64,000 nt of DNA, taken from NCBI GenBank assembly GCA_013396655.1, contig WBMV01003298.1, positions 962,695-1,026,694 of the forward strand, read 5' to 3'. Of this stretch, positions 25,165 to 37,479 are shown one piece after another; the first letter of the stretch is position 1; each line of letters starts with the position of its first letter. The notes below the pieces were generated by a model, which saw nothing but the letters and a program-made list of their open reading frames with translations, ran no database searches and had not been told where the DNA came from. The position numbers and the translations under genes are program-made. Source of the stretch: Campylorhamphus procurvoides. Taxonomy: Eukaryota > Chordata > Aves > Passeriformes > Dendrocolaptidae.

Positions 25165-25913
25165 ACTCTGGGCCAAGAGCTGGTGGCCCAAGACCATGTT
25201 CAGGTGGCTTCTGAGTATCTGCAAGAATGGAGACTCCCCAGCCTCCTGGGCAGCCTGTGACAGTCACCCTTGGTGCCTCTCACTGTAAGAAAGAGGTTCA
25301 AGCTGGAACCTCCTGTGTTTCAGTTTTTGCCCATTGCTTCTCGCCCTGTCACTGGGTACCACCTTCTTTACATCCTCCCTTTAGGTATTTATATGCTTGG
25401 ATAAGATCCCTCCAACCCTTTTTTCCCCTAGGCTAAGCAGTCCCAGCTCTCTCAGCTTTGCCTCATAAGGAGAGATGTTCAATCCCTTCAACATCTTTGT
25501 GGCCCACCCTTAACATCTCTCCAGTATGTCCATGTCTCTCTTGTGCTGGGAGCTCAGTACTGGATACATATGGTGTGGTACGGTATGACCTCACCAGGGT
25601 TGAGCAGAGGGTGTGATCACTTCCCTCAAACTCCTGGCAACACTCCTAATGCAGTCCAGGATGCCGTTAGCATTCTTTATTGCCAGGTCAGATTTCTGTC
25701 TCCCCTGAGGCCTTTTCTCCAAAGCTGCTTTCCAGTGAGATGTCCCCCATCACATACTGGTGCTTGGGAATGCTTCTCCCCAGGTGCAGAAACTGGCACT
25801 TCCCTTTGCTGAACTTCATGAGCTTCCAGACCTCAGCCTGTTTCTTCAGCTTGCTGATGTGTCTTTGGATGGCAGTGTAGCCTTCTTGCATCATTTTCTG
25901 TTCCTCCCTTTGT
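25165..25913 (-). mobile_element. CR1 non-LTR retrotransposon fragment
   Basis: Read on the plus strand, this is a CR1 LINE in antisense, with characteristic phrases in the correct order. These include a GAATGGAGACTCC block (25226), TGTTTCAGTTTTTGCCCATT (25315), TCTCGCCCTGTCACTGGG (25339), AGCTCTCTCAGC (25445), CTCATAAGGAGAGATG (25462), CCTCACCAGGGT (25587) and GAACTTCATGAGC (25810). The element therefore lies on the minus strand. It is 5'-truncated at about 25913. Its 3' ATTCTATGA-type tail is absent on the left, so the 3' end has been lost or decayed. Divergence, indels and stops show that it is old and inactive. The left edge is uncertain by about 20 bp. Confidence 0.85.
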
Positions 25914-25924
25914 ATAAATAGCAT
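25688..25924 (-). pseudogene. remnant of CR1 ORF2 (end of reverse transcriptase region)
   Basis: This 78-codon minus-strand open frame keeps a recognisable CR1 ORF2 piece: EGYTAIQR at about residues 14-21, LMKFSKGKCQFLHLGR at about 35-50 and LESSFGEK at about 64-71. The family motif LMKF-N-KCKVLHLG lies near the C-terminal end of the CR1 reverse-transcriptase region. After EK the CR1 reading frame is lost (the family continues with a DLGVLVD-like string), which points to a frameshift. The first residues come from DNA outside the element, and the apparent start codon is an accident. It is a broken fragment with no expected activity. Confidence 0.75.
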
Positions 25925-28900
25925 AAACTAAAACATTTATGCTTTTTTTAGAACTTTTTCAAACCATAACATAAAATTTGAGGCCTGAAGTGTAGTCTAG
26001 AAAGTCACTTTAGGCTATGGAAACCTGTATCTGATATGTGGGGAAAGGGAAGATATAAAAGAGGTGCTAGGGAACTTAGACTTGCCATAATTTTCAACAC
26101 TACACATACACCTTTATAAATACTGAAAAAAATCAAGTCACTCTTAGATCACTGCTAAATACTGATCCAACTACATAACTATGAGCACTCAAGGTTGACA
26201 GTTTCAGCTTGGATATTTATCTGAAAAAGATGAATTACTCTCCAGGTTATGCAAAATAGGGTCAGTTTATAAAAAATAGGTGCAATGGTCTCAGAAAAAC
26301 ATTTTCTTTAGTTAACACTAGAATGTTTGCACTTTAGTTCTGGCTCAGGAGAGCAAAAGAGTAAATGAAACACTTCAATGTCTGTTTGAGTTTCAGTTTT
26401 GGTGAAACACGGGACTGAGTAATTTTCATTGCTTAGGCACACACACACTGTATACATAAATATATCAAACCTCAGCTATAAACACAATGTGTCTGCCAGT
26501 ATAGAGATCTTAACAGACCTGTCAAACCTTAGGCACTTTGCATAAAACCTGAGGCCTCTTGCCTGACTTTCCCCCACTTCTGAAACTTTCAGCTCACACT
26601 GCTGGGCAGACACTGCCTTCCTCCTGCTCCAAGACCATTCATGCTGGGCACAGCTTCTCACAGCAGCTGTTTGGCTGCAGTCACCTGCTGGGCTTCTGTG
26701 ACACTGGGAATATCATGTGCTGGTTCAAAAGGTGCACAGGGATGGTCAGAGATCTGTGCCACTGATACCACAGGTGCTGTCCCTGAGATGACACACCAAT
26801 AGTCCCCAAGGACTGTGCAGAATCCAGCTTCCGAGGGAAGAAATGATTAGCTAGAACAACTGAAAAACTTGCTGAAGTAGATTTTATTGCATAATATATT
26901 CCTCTGTGCCTCCATCAGTCTAAATTAACCATGAGCTACTGAGATCCAAATTAGTGGAACTAATGTTCACAGCATTTTCCAGGACACAGTCCATGATTGA
27001 TGTAAATGGTGTCATGGTTGACATAGAGAAGAGGCCAAACAAAATCTTCAGGAATCTAGCAGAGAAAAAAGAAGAGAATGCTTGCCTTTTTGATCATTGC
27101 TGGTATTGTTGCCATTCCAACAGCTTCTTTATATATCAGGAATATGTCAGTCTGTGTTGTATGATAAGTCATCAAGTGTTATTTTTGGGGGATAGTTATG
27201 AGGCCTCCTTAATGTCAGTGGAGCTCCAGTAGGTGTAGGGCTTGGCTCAGTCCAGGTTTAGGTCTTTGTGTCTGTCACAATGAAAAGTGTAACTAAAAAA
27301 GCAAAAGTTTTACTTTCTCTATTCCCCTCATTTTGCAGATGTTTAAGTGAAACTAGGTGAATCAGGCCCTTTGTGTAATGTGTAATTCTGTATATTCTCC
27401 AGTGAAAGATACTTTCATATAGGAACTCAAATCAACTGAAAACTTATTAATGTAATTCCTATTGAGACACAGTAGGATTCCAGTTGCCTACCCCCCAAAA
27501 ATGTCACTTTATGATTTCTACACTTTTGCTGTACTGCAAGAGGTTTATCTATTAGTGAAAGCACAGATACATCTGAGTATGTAATAAACAGAAAATAAGC
27601 TACCCCACCTTTTTCAAAAGAACTAATCAAGTACTACAAGGAAAATAAATGTAAATAAAATATTGATTAAGAGCTAAAAGGATTCTAATCATATTACTTT
27701 TAGAAATAATTTAATTTAACCTAAACAGACAACTGGGAGCAAATACTTTGCCATAGTATTTTTCAAATTGCTAATTAAAATTTCCAGGAGGAAATTCAAG
27801 TTTAGTGCCTGGATTTTAAAGATAAATAATGTTTGCTTCATTTCATTATGAATTTATAAAGGTTTATGTAGTGCCAAAATGTAATACTGCATGAGCATTC
27901 TTTAAAAAATAATCAGATAACATGGATGCTGGATATAACACACTGTGGGTATAAAGTAGTTTTTAATTAAGAAAAGTTGAACATTAAAATATGATTCTGT
28001 TTACATCTGTCACTTATTTTCATGTAGATTTGTATCTATGTTGCTTATGGAACTGTTTGCAGACAACTGGAGTTTTGGTAAGATAAAAGCTGCTGTAATA
28101 AAGGGGCACTCTTTGGGTGCCCATTGTCACTGAGTGGCAATTTTTCTATTTATTGGAATAGAGATGAATCCAATTCTTTATTACCTGCCACAAAGACTTG
28201 ATCCAAAACCCAGTGAAGTAAGTGAGAATTACTCATCACTCTATAATTTTGTATAGTGCTTGGCTTTCAGTGCTGTTTCCTACTTTACACCACATTTTTA
28301 TTAGACTTCTGATTACTTGCATAAACACCAGCAAATGGAATGAGACTAAAATAATAAAAATGCACAACATTTCAAAGATCTCTCTGAAGAAACCTGCACA
28401 GCTATAAATTCTTTACAGAATCTTTACATTACTGAATTAAACTTCTTTCATCGTCTGTGTATGTAGAGGGGAAGAAATTAAAGCAGAAAGGATGCTATCG
28501 AGCTCCCTTCAGGGAAAATAGGAGAAGAATAGACAGACTCCCCTGATATCCCCTAACACTAGATTTGGGAGCAGGAGCAGGGAGTCTTCTTTATGATAAT
28601 GCTGGGGAGAGGAGAAGATGAAGAATCTCCCTGAAGAAAATGGTGGTACAGAGGACTTGTGTCCCCTTGGCCAGTGCTCTCACTCTTGTGCCATTTCGAG
28701 GAGGCAGGTCACAGAGCCCCTGACATACCATTTATGTGTATTTTGAAACTATTTCCCCAAAAATGGTGCAATCCATGTCTATGCTGCAAGGGTCAGTTTC
28801 CCTGTCAAGTCTTTGCAAATTCTGAAGCAGTTTCAGGTAACTTTTCAAGTAGATTGGAGAGAATTTAAAATAGGAAATTTGGAAAAGTAGATAGAAACCC

Positions 28901-30640
28901 CATTAGAGCCCCTAATAACCCACAGCACAGTTTCATGAATTACTAGATGCCAGATACGAAGCAGAGCAATGCTGTGACTCCTTCAGTCTATGAAAAGCTT
29001 TGGTCTGGGCTCCCTTCCCCATACCCCAGAAACACACATCTAAGGAAACCAGACTTGACAGTGGTGTTGCTTGTGCAATCCAAACAATCCTCCAGACAGT
29101 ACTTCTGCAAGAGTAAGCTTTAAAAACGAAACCCCTTTTCTCTATGTGGGCACCAAAGATGCAAATTTGGTGGGTCAGAATCTCAATGCTATCTCCTCAA
29201 ATGCCCTTTCTACAACTTAATGCTTCCTTTGCACTTTGAAGTGGCTGTACTTCACCTCCTCTGTGTACATACAGAGTGCTCCCTCAGGATGAAAGCTAAT
29301 ATGAAACTAAAGATTGCAGAGGTATTCCTAATGCCTGGAAGAACAAGGGAATAAGAAGAGATACACTAATATTCACTCTTAATCATTTCAGCTGATTACA
29401 CCTACATGAAAAATGCATATTTATGCATTTACAGATATACACCAGTGTGCAAAGACTATGGAGACAGGGAGAGCTCACTGGCTGCTTGTTGTGTACTTTG
29501 AGTGCACATGAGGCTGCAGTGCAAGCAAATGAGAATGACATTGAAACATGATGTGTAAGCTAAAGAGAGTGTTTGAACTGCTATATGTTCAGTGATGTAT
29601 GGAGAGGCAGAGCTGACAATTACAAATGCAAGTTCTATGTGTGCTGTTTTCATTTCTTGATCCTGTATGTAAAGCCATCCTGTCCCCATCCTGCACAGAG
29701 GAAGAAGAGACAGAACACTGATAGGTAAACTGCACTTTCTTTGGTGGGCTCCAGCCTACACTATTAGCTTTTGACTGCCTTCCTTCATCTAAGCTTTAAA
29801 TATATAAAACCTGGACACATAATAATGTATAAAATCTTGCTCATGCTTCATTATGTGGAGTTTCATTAGGAAAAGTTTTATTCCTATGAGTCATATCCGT
29901 TAATGGAAAATGAATATTGTTGTAAACTGATCCTAGCCCAATTCAGTATCTTTCTTTAAATTAAAACCAAAGCCAGTTGGGCATTTAAACGTTTCTCTTG
30001 ATCTGGACAACAGTGCAATAGTTTCCACTCTTAATATTAAAAGTCATTTGGTCATTTACCACCTTTTTTTCCCCAAATATTTCATTTTCTCAACTGTAAG
30101 AACAGGAAAATAATGCTCTATTAGGTGTGAGGATGAATAAATCTGGAAGGGTGAGATGTTTAGATCCTATAGTTAAGGCCACATGAGTAGGTCAGACAGA
30201 TGGCAATTACCATAACTGAAGACTGTAGTACTTCAAGGAGTGCTCAGCAGTAAAGGATACAGTGCCATTCCCATTTTGTCCTTTGAACCTGATCAACTAC
30301 AGCACAAAGAGCCTTCAGAGGGACTTAAAATATATATTCCTTCCTCAAACAAAAGAACTTCAAACATGACTATCATACCCCGAGGGACAACCTGCAGCTA
30401 ACACAGTCATACAGTTGATTTTTGATCTGTCTGAATGGAAAATAAAAGTGACCTAAATATTGGTATATTTTACTCTAAAGCAAGTGTGTGCTTGGGATCA
30501 AAAATGTGCCTCTAAGGGATAGCAAAATAAAAACACCTCAGTTTTATCAGTCAGAGCGCAAAGTTCATGAAACATAATTTATTTAAAAACAATGTATTTA
30601 TGAGACTATTCAAACTGTTTTGTAGTTTTGAATAAACCTC
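25914..30640. other. AT-rich noncoding DNA, no gene seen
   Basis: About 4.7 kb with no supportable gene. The open frames are short and have no domains. A short ATCAGGCCC word near 27359 and AATGTCAGTGGAGCTCC near 27211 recall the old dispersed amniote motif. The palindrome at 29411 is listed separately. Confidence 0.55.
29411..29430. repeat. near-perfect 20-bp palindrome with two ATGCAT words
   Basis: AAATGCATA (29411-29419) and TATGCATTT (29422-29430) are exact reverse complements separated by TT. Two ATGCAT words face each other, a possible POU- or homeodomain-type dimer site. Confidence 0.6.
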
Positions 30641-30758
30641 TTTTCTTTTTTAGTTCCTGATTCTGTACCACCATTAACAGAGGATGATGAATATGTATGC
30701 TTGCAATTTCCTTTGAAATCTGCACAGAAAGCAGGAGTGAACCCTAGATTCAAATAAA
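30641..30758 (+). other. candidate short terminal exon (acceptor, 33 codons, stop)
   Basis: A strong polypyrimidine tract and acceptor (TTTTCTTTTTTAG, ending at 30653) is followed by a frame open from 30656 to the TAA at 30755-30757. It has 33 codons and begins PDSVPPLTEDDEY. The other two frames close within about 25 bases. The composition (acidic TEDDE, then a basic end NPRFK) looks protein-like. The stop codon overlaps an AATAAA at 30753-30758. I do not recognise the protein and see no partner exon, and 33 open codons occur by chance fairly often. It could be the last exon of a gene that has its other exons outside the window, or a coincidence. Confidence 0.2.
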
Positions 30759-31739
30759 TCACTGCAAAGACTCAGTGGCTGACAAGTATGTCTTGCCTGA
30801 ATGTGCCCAGTTGCTTGCACATGTGTCTACTCATTCATGTGGCTGACAAGGGATCATCTTAACAGCACAGAGACGACAGCCTTTAAACTGTGACCCAGAT
30901 GTGGACTTTCCATAGAGACATTTAATTTCATGAGCTTCTTTTTAAGGTGAAGAGAGGTTGGCTGCCAAAGGAAAAAAGGAGGAAAAAAAATGTGGACGAC
31001 ATCAGTGGAGGAATATATATCCCGTATTCTGAGGTTTGTCACAAGGTTTCAGTTCTTTGCCGTGAGTTGAATGAGTTCTCCAGGACAGATGTATTTTGTT
31101 AAAACCATCTCTGCTGTTTAGCTGTTTTCTTTCTAAAAGTTTCTTAATGACTGATTCAATTGTGTCAAGGCAACAAAAGCAAATCAGACTTATGATAGGG
31201 ATTATAATAAGCACTCAGGTGAGGCTTTTATTCAAACATTGACTTTTTCTGCACAACATAGGCTTTTTTCCTTTCTCTCAGCTCAGCCATACTGCTGAGA
31301 TGTCTTAAACACAGGAAGACACATGACTATCCAGTAGCCACCTAGCCACAAGCTACCCCACCATGCATTTTCATTCAAAATTCAGAGCCAAGGAGACAAG
31401 ATATACCTCTGTTAAAGTATCCAGCCTTTCAAATTCTTTTAACTGAGACTGGGAGAAGTACAATTGCCAAGTGTATGCCTGGAAATACTGCTAGCAGAGC
31501 AAGTCTTGAGAAAATTCTCATGTTTCCTGCTTCACAGGTAAGGTGATAGGTAGGCACCCACGAGCAAGGTATTTGCATACTCTTACACTGAATAGGGGCT
31601 ATTTTACCCTCTGAACAAAGAACCATATAGGAATACAAATCTATATATTCATTAATTATCACCCTGTGAGTGAGCTGACTAGATTAAATATAGAGAAAAT
31701 GTTAATCACACTTTCCTTGTTAGTATGAGGTAATGCTTG
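30759..31739. other. unique noncoding DNA
   Basis: No gene or repeat family is identified. The splice-like site near 31537 is listed separately. Confidence 0.5.
31521..31543 (+). other. candidate recursive (zero-length exon) splice site
   Basis: TGTTTCCTGCTTCACAG ends at 31537 and is followed directly by GTAAGG at 31538. A good 3' splice site abuts a good 5' splice site, which is the pattern of recursive splice sites in long vertebrate introns. It is meaningful only if this region lies in a plus-strand intron, which the window cannot show. Confidence 0.2.
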
Positions 31740-32460
31740 CCTTTCTTCAGATAGCCCTTCAGAGCGAGAGGGAGGAGATGACTGTATGGTGTTGTGGGAT
31801 CATCTGGGAGCTGGAACGATACTGGGTTGAGGGAGTGGTTGTGGGATAGTCACTGAGAACCTGTGATGGTAAATATTTAGGTTAGCACATTCTTGCAGTG
31901 TCTGCACAATCCTGAGGATGGGATCTGTGTGGAGATGCCCTTGAATTTAACTTTCATTGGTTGAAAGAGACGCAGAAAGATGAGCAGGGAGGATAGAGAT
32001 GTCGCCAGGCCCTCTTACCTGAAGGAATAATTGCTGAAGGCTTTGGAGACCAGAAAGATGCTGAAGATCTTGGGGCTGAGGAGTGCAGTGGATTCAAGGA
32101 TGATGCCAGGCTGTGGTAATAAGGGAAAGCTTGATGTTGGTGTTGGTGGTACTGGGATGATACTGGGGAGACTAGTGGAGAAAAAAAGGCCGGCAGTTCC
32201 TGGGCAGATGGGATTGCAGGCATGTGAAACTTGGTGTAACCCACATGGCTGCTGTTGCCCTCTCTCTTACAGCATGGCAGTGATGATGAAATTATCTCTG
32301 GGTCAGACCAAACAAGTGAAAGGAGCACAGCCCTGGCAGTCATGCTGAAGCTGCCACGGGGGAGACAGGAAAAAGCCTGGACCAAGCCTGCTGTTCCTCC
32401 CAGTAAAGAAGGTTCAGAAGTCAGGACAGAATGCAGATGACCAGTCTGGAGCCACTAATT
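31740..32460. other. G-rich, GC-elevated island without identified gene
   Basis: About 720 bp with raised GC and clear plus-strand G richness (many GGGA, TGGGAT and ACTGGG words, with GATACTGGG twice). It carries long open frames on both strands (minus 31954-32385, 143 codons; plus 32031-32348, 105 codons). Neither product has a recognisable domain. Mutual overlap on opposite strands argues for a compositional effect. It may be a lineage-specific repeat or a noncoding transcript. Confidence 0.35.
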
Positions 32461-32580
32461 AACTGAAATATGTTATCACATTTATGTCAGTGTACCAACA
32501 CTCCCAGTAACATGCCCTGAAAGGTATACAGCCTAAGGTGTCTGTCCTGCAGTGCCTTGGGAATGTGATTAACACTTATT

Positions 32581-32680
32581 AGCAGGTCTTGGTAGGTCTC
32601 AGTAGGTTAGTAGGTAAATTAGTAGGTTATTTAGCAGATTAGTAGGTAGACATTACCAATTAGTAGATAATTATGCTAGT
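32581..32680. repeat. degenerate TTAGTAGG-like tandem repeat
   Basis: The words TTGGTAGGT, CAGTAGGT, TTAGTAGGT, TTAGTAGGT, TTAGCAGAT, TTAGTAGGT and TTAGTAGAT follow each other at irregular 8-16 bp spacing. It is an eroded minisatellite. It is not a telomeric repeat, since the unit is not TTAGGG. Confidence 0.7.
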
Positions 32681-35600
32681 TAACAATAATGTGTAATTGT
32701 GGTTATTTATTGAAAACCAGAGAGATATTTTCTCATTGTTTATTGTAACAGAAACTGTGTTATGCATATTCATTAAAACAATGTCCAGCTCCAATACTGG
32801 AAGTCACAAGGAATGCTCATGAACTGGCAAAGGATCAGAATAATGTTTGCAAAAAAAAATATACAGAGCCTACTCTCAAACAGTACATGGATCATGGAAA
32901 ACTGGAGTTTATTCAGACAGTATTTCTGAACACAAAACCCACTGACAATCCATGAATCAATTATTCATGAAAAATTATTTACCTGTTCCTGGTGGGATGG
33001 ATGCAGTAGTCTTTTTGCCATTTCAGCTCTTCGTGCTGATGAATTTCAGCTTGCATTACAGCATGTTTTGAGATTTTAGTCTTCATGCAGCAGCTCGTGA
33101 TCTGATTTCCCACTGATGGAGCCATAGGGGTGAGCAGGACAGGAATTTCTCAAACAAGAAGCCTCTGTGGGTGAGCAGAGTCAAACTCGAGGCTGTCAGT
33201 GTCCTTTTGCTCTGCACAACTGTGCTGTACTCTGGCAGCAACTTCAAACCCTTCCAAATGTGTCACTGGTTATTTATTTCTCCTGTGTCTTCCTCAAGTT
33301 GAAAGATTCATAGTCTAGCAGAAAACCTCCTTGTATGTGAGCTAAAGAGGGTAAAATATGTTCTTCCAATGTATGAAGGCCAGACTAGGACCTTTGTTAC
33401 TGAGACCTGTTTTTCTTCCATATGACATGTAAAAGAAAGTCCTTCTTCCTTTCTTTTTTTTTTTTGGCTTTTGTCCATACTGTTTACCTGTATGTTTACT
33501 GTTTATATGGTGTGTATAGTTGTCACTACATTTTGTTACTACATTTTCTCTATGCTCTTATCACTGTATTCCACAGATAACAATTGCCAGAAAAATGAGT
33601 AAGATAAAAATAAATTTATTTGAAAAACAGCAAATAAGAGAGATACAGTATTTATGAAATAAGGGAGCATATCATGCACATCTAGTAATACAAAAACCTT
33701 CATAACAATCTCTTCCTGAACATTCACACCCATGTCCTCTCTTAGATGGGGGTCACACTAGTGTATTATAAGGGAGCTGAATTCCCCACTTATGGCTGAA
33801 TTGTGAAACAATAGAATTATATTCCATAAACATTATTTGTATGCAGCATCTGGGTTACTAAAATTTTCATTCATCAATGGCTTTTAATGTTTTTTAATTA
33901 ATCTCTATCTTCTAGATCTACTGACAGTTGTTCCAATCCAAGCCATTCAAATCACTTTGCAAAGCTTATTTGAAACAATGAAGACCACCAATTAATTTAA
34001 TATTTTATTCTTGTGCCTATAACATTGCTAGGATATCATAATCTAATGGTGACAACCCCAAATATGAGTCTTGTTCTTTATTCGTAACAATAATTCTCAA
34101 CTACAGAGCTACCTTATGTACATTTTATTTATGGTGTCAATAGCCTTGCTGCTCTTATTGCATAAATAACTCCCAATGTTAAACTTTGAAACCCTGGATA
34201 GAAAAGAAAATCAAGTCAGATGTTCAGATAAGAATCTCATTCAAAATTATTGGAAGGCCATAGAAAACCTTTCAGGGATTTCAGGTGGTCAGTATTAAGT
34301 CTCAGTGTCCTGTCAGAGAAGAGTAGTAGATGCTGATGGAAAAAGTTAGGTGCAGAGAGACCATTAAACTTCTCTTTGCTTCTTCTTTATATATTTAAAA
34401 TCACATTAATCTTCCACTGATTCTTGTTCTCATTGAAATTCTGGAATTACCATAAACATTACAGAAAGCAAAATATGAAACAGGTTCAATTCCAATGGAA
34501 ACTACAAAGCAAAATTAATCAAATATTTACTTTAGTAAATGGATATTTGATGGAGTATATATGACCTATTTAAACAAAATTACTTGATACCCAAGGACGC
34601 ACATGAAGTAACTGCTGTGGTCACTCTGAAGCCACCTCATTGTTCACAACCTCCCTGACACAGCCTGACCACAGATATTCCTATATCTGGACTGTTGTGT
34701 GACCCTGCTTTTCTCAGAGTCATCAAGTTTTGCTAGCAAGAGATCATGCCTCAAATTACATTTTCTCTACACTTTATATCAATGCAAACCATACTAAGGA
34801 AGCCTAAACATATAATTAGTGTTTTCTACAACACATTAGAGATTAATGTTTTTTTTAATTCACTGTAATCAGGGAAACTCCCTAAGTTCTCTGTCTTCTT
34901 CCTGTGGAACATAGAAGTATGAAAATTTCCTTTCTGATGAAAAAAAGTATCCTGGCACAAAGAAGGCCACTTCAAAGCTGGATAATTTGCTTGACATAAC
35001 AGACTGACATTAAGAGTGACTGTCAATTTCTGAAATGAAGGTTATAGAGACCTTTTAACATATTTCAAACTTGGCTACTGTCTAAATAATTCATTCAAAA
35101 AGCTGACTTGTTGAAAAAAAATAAATCTAACTTGCATCTCTAGCATAAAACCACACAAAAAGGACAAGTAAAATATTCAAAATATCATCATAACTTAGTG
35201 GAATCTGCAGAAACAGGGATGTTATGTGGCCTTGTGGGGCCCTGACTGCAGTATAATTGAAATCTGATTGTTCTGAAAGAGGACACTGTAGCCTATTTGA
35301 TAGCATTAATTAAATGAAAACCTCTGGTGTAAGGGGTAATTTTGTGTTCTTTCAGCATGTCTGAGAAACTCAATAATTATCACCATTTCACCACATTCTG
35401 GAGAGTTTAATTGTGATGGTGGGACACAGATAGACTACTGATATATTTCCATCTTCAGTGGGCCAAGACATTCACCCTGAAGTCCAGACTGCCTTGCACA
35501 TAGATCCAGAGCTCCTGATTTGTTTGTACTGTCTAGCATGCACAAACACAGGGCTCAGAAATCAAGCCCTGAATGCTGGCTTCTGTGGAGCTTGTGGGCA

Positions 35601-37479
35601 CTTTGTGATTACAAATATAAAGTATAATGCTTGTTAATATCTAAGTCACAATTACGAATCTCTCCATCACAGTAAAGTGCATGAGTTCATGACAAAAGTA
35701 TAAAAGAACCCAATTAATTGAAAATGATAAAGAAAGAAATCAGACATTCCAAATGTATGACTTGGATAGAAACTCCAATGCACAACTACAACTCCATTGC
35801 ATCACTGAAGTGATGCAGCCATGAAAAAGACATATGTGGTCGAAGTTAACAGAAAATATTGATGACCATGACATAGTGACCTGGAGAATGGAAAGCTTAT
35901 GAGCCAGACTGACCTGAAAGGAGATAGTGGCTACTTCAGTTTGGAATAGGAATGCTCTTTAAAGAGAAGTTTCCAGTTATGTCCACTTGCCACTCTGTGG
36001 TTTGCTCTTTGGGAATACACTAACTGGATTCATTATAGATTAAGCCAGAAGTTGTGGTTCAGGGATGTACCAATGCACTCGAGTTATTAAGTCATTCAGT
36101 CCACAGGACTAGCCTATGATTATAGTCCAAAGTCAGACACCAACATACCTGAGAGTGGGTGTTGAGTCTTTAGCACTATTATCAAGTGCATAGCACTGGC
36201 AAGGAAAGGCTTTTGAAACTGTTGGGGCCTTGGGGAGTTGGCTGGTAGCCCTTAAATGTTCTCGCTGGTTTGGCCCATGAGTGCTGGGCTCAAGGCTCTT
36301 TCAGAATTTTGTGTTAAACTGGTCACTTCGGCTCTCACCTACAATATCCTAAACAGTTGAAATACACTTGATTTTCAAAAGGAAAAGAATGGAAAGCCAG
36401 ACCAGAAAAAAGACATTATCTAATTGACTTCAATAAGTGAGCTGGAACTAAGACCATTAGGGACGGTTTAGCTCCAGGCAGTGGAGACTAAACATTCAAA
36501 CCACTCCAGGTTTGTGACTGTGGGCAGGGGTCTTTTATTTGTTCTTCTTTTTTAGAGCAGCATTTTTCAAGATCTTGTTCCACAGTCAGCTGATTTTTCA
36601 ATAACATTGTTGTTCTGGTTTTCCAACTGGGCTTCACAACTACTTTTAATCGATCAAATTAATTAGAAAAATTAATGAACCTGAATTGTAATAACATTTA
36701 GCCAAGCTCTATGAATACAGTTCTCCCCAGACCTAAATGACTGTCTCATACAAAGATCACAGTCCACTGAATATCATATAATTATCAGCTATAAACAGTA
36801 GAAGTTTGTTACCTTTGCTAAACAAGTACACCGAGCACAGATCAAAATCTATTTTTAATGAACAAAACCAAGAATTTCCTGACTAGAGTCAGTCTGTAAC
36901 TATCACATAGACTGAAGCATTAACCTTTAAAATACACCTGGAGATGGGTGCAATTTAAATGTTCCATGCTATCACGCAAGAGATATCCAATTACTATTTC
37001 TTTCAAAATGTGAAATGAATATCTATTCAAGTTTTAGGTATATTGGGGATCATCTGATTTATAGAAATTTGAAGTCAAAGTAAAATACGTGGTACACACA
37101 CAGTAGTTGAAATCCTTATGTGCACAGGGATACCTATAGATGTGGGGAGTAAGAAAAAGGGAAACTGATAATTTCTGAAAGCACAAAACCAGATCCCTCT
37201 CTGGCACAGGAAGTACACTTTCTCAGTTAGGAGAAAAGGTTTCTGCAGCCCAGATACCTTTTTCAGTACATTTAAATTTTCAATACATTTAAATGCCTAC
37301 AGAATAACCATTTGATTAAAATCTTTGGAAGTCTATCTGGGATAGCTGGAAGTTGTTAAATTATTTACAGATCACAGAATAGAACTCAGTGTGAGCATAA
37401 CCAAATTCCAGGCCAGAGCTCACTCCTGAGCTCATACTCCTGCACCCTTGTGTAATATCTTCATTTGAAGGCCCCAGTT
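32681..37479. other. AT-rich noncoding DNA, no gene seen
   Basis: About 4.8 kb with no supportable gene. It includes a 12-base T run at 33454-33465. A stretch at 36220-36330 starts with TGTTGGGGCC and is somewhat LTR-like in composition, but no matching end, TATA box or target duplication could be found. Confidence 0.5.

Noticed and set aside
30011..30022. CAGTGCAATAGT, identical to the first 12 bases of miR-301
   Set aside because: The rest of the mature sequence differs and no pairing arm is present upstream.
31954..32385. 143-codon minus-strand frame and its plus-strand partner
   Set aside because: Long frames on both strands of a G-rich island point to composition, and neither product looks like a known protein.
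34481..34495. GGTTCAATTCC, a perfect tRNA/SINE B-box word
   Set aside because: No A box at the right distance and no cloverleaf can be drawn. Similar words at 37743 and 63350 also lack context.
36219..36330. Stretch beginning TGTTGGGGCC that resembles an LTR start
   Set aside because: No matching CA end, TATA box, polyadenylation signal or target duplication could be found.
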